From: Ectothiorhodospiraceae bacterium
GTDB taxonomy: Bacteria > Pseudomonadota > Gammaproteobacteria > Nitrococcales > AK92
NCBI GenBank assembly: GCA_029263635.1
Contig: JAJUFY010000139.1
Span: 1 to 6,157, forward strand
Reading direction: 5' to 3'
DNA length: 6,157 nt
Shown: piece by piece, positions 4,457 through 6,157 of the stretch
How positions within the stretch are numbered: position 1 is the stretch's first letter
Layout of the letters: every line of letters begins with the position of its first letter
The notes under the pieces: model-generated
What the model was told of the DNA's origin: nothing
Database searches by the model: none
What the model saw: only the letters and a program-made list of their open reading frames with translations
Program-made: the position numbers and the translations under genes

Positions 4457-5546
4457 GCAGCAGGCCCCGCGTCCGCAGGATAGGAAGGTCGTCGATGGCG
4501 GGCGGCGCGCCGTCCAGGCAGGTCAGGTCGCCGACACGCAGACCGAGGGCTTCCAGGCGGCCGGCCAGCATCGGCAGCGCTTCCCGCAGGCGGGCTGCAA
4601 GCGCCGGTCGCTCCGCCCACCAGTGCACGTTGATATCGGTCTTGCTCAGCCGCAGGACGGCACCGACCGCGCCGGTTGCGGCGAACTCGAATCGCAGTCG
4701 GACCAGCAGTCCGGGTTCCCCGGGCTCGGCCTGTTCCTGTGCCGGCTCGGGTTCGTCCTGAATGCGCAGTTGCAGATGATCGAGCTCGGTGCCGACCCGG
4801 AGCGGCAGCTCGAAGAGCAGGTCAAGACGGTCGGTGCTGGCGGCGTGCAGTTGCAGGGTTTCCAGCCGCGAAAGCAGGCGGCCGCTGCTTTCGGCCAGGC
4901 TCGAGAACAGCGGCCGCTCGCGGTCGGCAGGAGCTTCGTCCAGGGCTTGCCGCAGCCAGGCCGCGAGCCGCAGCAGCTGCGCCTTGAAGTCCTGTGCCGG
5001 GGGCTGGCCGGGTGTGGCTGCCAGTCGCTGCTCCAGAAACAGGCCGGAGTCGCGCAGGGCCTGGGCCAGCTGGCCGGGGTCCGTCAGCTGTGCTGGCGTG
5101 CGCAGCCGCGCGGTCAGCGCCCCCAGCAGCTGTTCGAGGGGCGGCGGCAGCGACCGGGCTTGTGTTGCCATGGTCAGGAGCCGGGTCAGGCTGTCGGCGA
5201 GCGGCAGGCGGCTGCCGGCTGACGCCAGCAGCGTCCGCAGGGCGGCATCGATGGCAGTGGCGTCGGGCTGGCGGGAGATGATCTGCAGGACGACTACGGG
5301 CTCGGTCTGGCTGACCCGCAGTTGCAGCAGCTCGCCAGAGCGCAGAGGAACGCTGCTGCGTGGCGTCAGCCGCTCACCGCTGGCGAGTTCCAGCTGCAGT
5401 TGCCCGGCTGCGTTCTGGCGCACGACCGCCTGCAGCTCGGTTCCCGCCTGCAGTCTGGAGCCGGAGCTCCGCAAGTCGAGCGTGAGCAGCCGCTGCAGTG
5501 GATTGATATTCATGATCCAGTCACGCGTCAGTCCGAAGCGTTCCAT
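4443..5546 (-). CDS. fliK: FliK-like flagellar hook-length control protein
   Basis: This is a protein of up to 367 residues. The N-terminal part has a small beta-rich region at about 36-92 (AGTELQAVVRQNAAGQLQLEL through PLRSGELLQLRV). A helical, Leu/Ala/Arg/Gln-rich middle spans about 98-240. A Flg_hook-type C-terminal domain spans about 242-346, with LLFELPLRVGTELDHLQLRI, LLVRLRFEFAATGAVGAVLRL and VHWWAERPALAARLREALP. FliK is exported, measures hook length and switches the export gate from hook to filament substrates by contacting FlhB-C; the next gene encodes such a domain. Two starts are possible. ATG 5546 leaves 18 bases after the upstream stop, and ATG 5513 gives MNINPLQRLLTLDL, closer to my memory of family N-termini. 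Neither has a clear ribosome binding site, and the longer form is given. A canonical fliK may exist elsewhere in the genome, making this a paralogue. Confidence 0.85.
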   Translation of the reverse strand: MERFGLTRDWIMNINPLQRLLTLDLRSSGSRLQAGTELQAVVRQNAAGQLQLELASGERLTPRSSVPLRSGELLQLRVSQTEPVVVLQIISRQPDATAIDAALRTLLASAGSRLPLADSLTRLLTMATQARSLPPPLEQLLGALTARLRTPAQLTDPGQLAQALRDSGLFLEQRLAATPGQPPAQDFKAQLLRLAAWLRQALDEAPADRERPLFSSLAESSGRLLSRLETLQLHAASTDRLDLLFELPLRVGTELDHLQLRIQDEPEPAQEQAEPGEPGLLVRLRFEFAATGAVGAVLRLSKTDINVHWWAERPALAARLREALPMLAGRLEALGLRVGDLTCLDGAPPAIDDLPILRTRGLLHEKA

Positions 5547-5564
5547 TGCCTGTAGGGCGGCCGG

Positions 5565-6157
5565 CTAGCGCCGGGCAAGCTGCTGCAGTTCTCCGAAATC
5601 ACGCACCCAGGCACCGTCGCGGCGCAATACCTGTGGCAGCCGCTCCAGCGCCGCTCTGGCGCTGGAGCGGTCCGGATAGTCGCCGAGCACGACCACATGC
5701 CATGGCTGCCCATTGCGATTGACGGTGAGCAGGGCGGCCCGATGCGTGAGGCCATGCTCACGGAGGTAATTCCGCAGAGGCTCGGCTTCGGTGGCGGCAA
5801 TCAGCTGGATGGTGTAGCGACTGGGCTGGCGACTGTGCAGCCAGGCGTTGCCGAGCGGTTGATTGCGCTCCACCGTCGGTCTGGTGGCAGGCGGCTGGGG
5901 TGTCGGCGGCTGTGCGACAGCTGCGGGCGGCGGCTGCTCGACCGGCTGTGCCGCAGGAGACTGCTCAGCGATGATCGGTGCGGCCGACGGCGCCACCGGC
6001 GCGGGTTCGAGGGGGGCTGGCAGGGGGGCGGCGGCAGGCGTGATAGTGCCGGGCTCGACCGAATCGTCTGCGCCTGGATCGGCGATGGCGGCTGCCGGGG
6101 CAGCGGCGACTGGCGGCACCTCGTTCTCGGCTTGCTGCTCGGTGTAGAACAGGGCGG
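5565..6157 (-). CDS. DamX-like SPOR-domain protein (N-terminus outside the window)
   Basis: The frame is open from the TAG at 5565-5567 to the window edge, giving 196 visible residues; the GTG at 6119 is probably internal. The visible N-terminal end reads ALFYTEQQAENE and could be the exit of a membrane helix. About 90 Ala/Pro-rich residues follow, typical of an extended periplasmic linker. A SPOR domain covers roughly visible residues 112-190, starting RYTIQLIAATEAEPLRNYL and continuing NGQPWHVVVLGDYPDRSSA and LPQVLRRDGAWVRDFGELQ. The NGQPW, YTIQL and C-terminal W segments resemble E. coli DamX closely. SPOR domains bind glycan strands without stem peptides at septa. A DamX-type architecture (optional AAA domain, one TM, linker, SPOR) is inferred. 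Its stop is 18 bases before the FliK-like gene, so the two are probably co-transcribed, an unusual partner for a flagellar gene. Confidence 0.88.
   Translation of the reverse strand, partial: ALFYTEQQAENEVPPVAAAPAAAIADPGADDSVEPGTITPAAAPLPAPLEPAPVAPSAAPIIAEQSPAAQPVEQPPPAAVAQPPTPQPPATRPTVERNQPLGNAWLHSRQPSRYTIQLIAATEAEPLRNYLREHGLTHRAALLTVNRNGQPWHVVVLGDYPDRSSARAALERLPQVLRRDGAWVRDFGELQQLARR
5640..5670. repeat. 13-bp perfect inverted repeat inside the SPOR coding sequence
   Basis: CCGCTCCAGCGCC (5640-5652) and GGCGCTGGAGCGG (5658-5670) are exact reverse complements around a 5-base loop. Eleven of the 13 pairs are G-C. The element encodes the RSSARAALER helix of the SPOR domain on the minus strand. 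No T-run follows on either side. It is the strongest hairpin I found in the window. Whether it acts in RNA (pausing, stability) or is a by-product of the codons used is unknown. Confidence 0.6.

Noticed and set aside
4371..5568. Plus-strand ORFs opposite the FliK-like gene
   Set aside because: Compositionally biased (Arg/Ser/Gln/Ala) shadows. FliK and FlhB-C domain motifs are on the minus strand.

Overview
The window is high-GC DNA packed with overlapping genes. It reads as part of a flagellar motility and chemotaxis region from a polarly flagellated gammaproteobacterium. The gene order motC, motD, ParA-type ATPase, CheW-like scaffold, cheW matches the end of the fliA-che-mot cluster known from Pseudomonas and relatives. 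Genus is not resolved; a non-enteric lineage of the Pseudomonas, Chromatiales or Xanthomonadales kind is an inference from synteny and base composition. No mobile element, tRNA, rRNA or CRISPR array was seen.

Plus strand, 1-4105: the end of motC (stator, MotA family) is followed by an 89-base gap and motD (stator, MotB family). motD overlaps a ParA/MinD-family ATPase of the ParC (chemotaxis positioning) type through ATGA. That gene overlaps a ParP-like protein made of a short N-terminal segment, a Pro/Ala-rich linker and a CheW-like domain. A sigma-28 (FliA) promoter with an exact TAAA-N15-GCCGATAA match lies over the parP stop codon and would give cheW its own start of transcription. After cheW comes an unannotated-looking 58-residue Arg/Pro-rich ORF whose start codon lies in a perfect hairpin. 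It overlaps a membrane-anchored DUF2802 protein by 14 bases.

Minus strand, 6157-4127, converging on the first unit: a DamX-like protein with a periplasmic SPOR domain (N-terminus outside the window), then a FliK-like hook-length control protein, then a 109-residue protein equivalent only to the cytoplasmic C-terminal part of FlhB. The last two overlap by 14 bases. The two units meet tail to tail across 21 bases of nested inverted repeats.

Together the genes cover stator torque generation (MotC/MotD), polar placement and assembly of chemoreceptor arrays (ParC/ParP/CheW), and flagellar export specificity switching (FliK-like with separate FlhB-C). A SPOR protein that probably binds septal peptidoglycan sits in the same transcription unit as the export pair. 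The least explained parts are the 58-residue ORF, the DUF2802 protein, the separate FlhB-C protein, and a 13-bp perfect hairpin inside the SPOR coding sequence.
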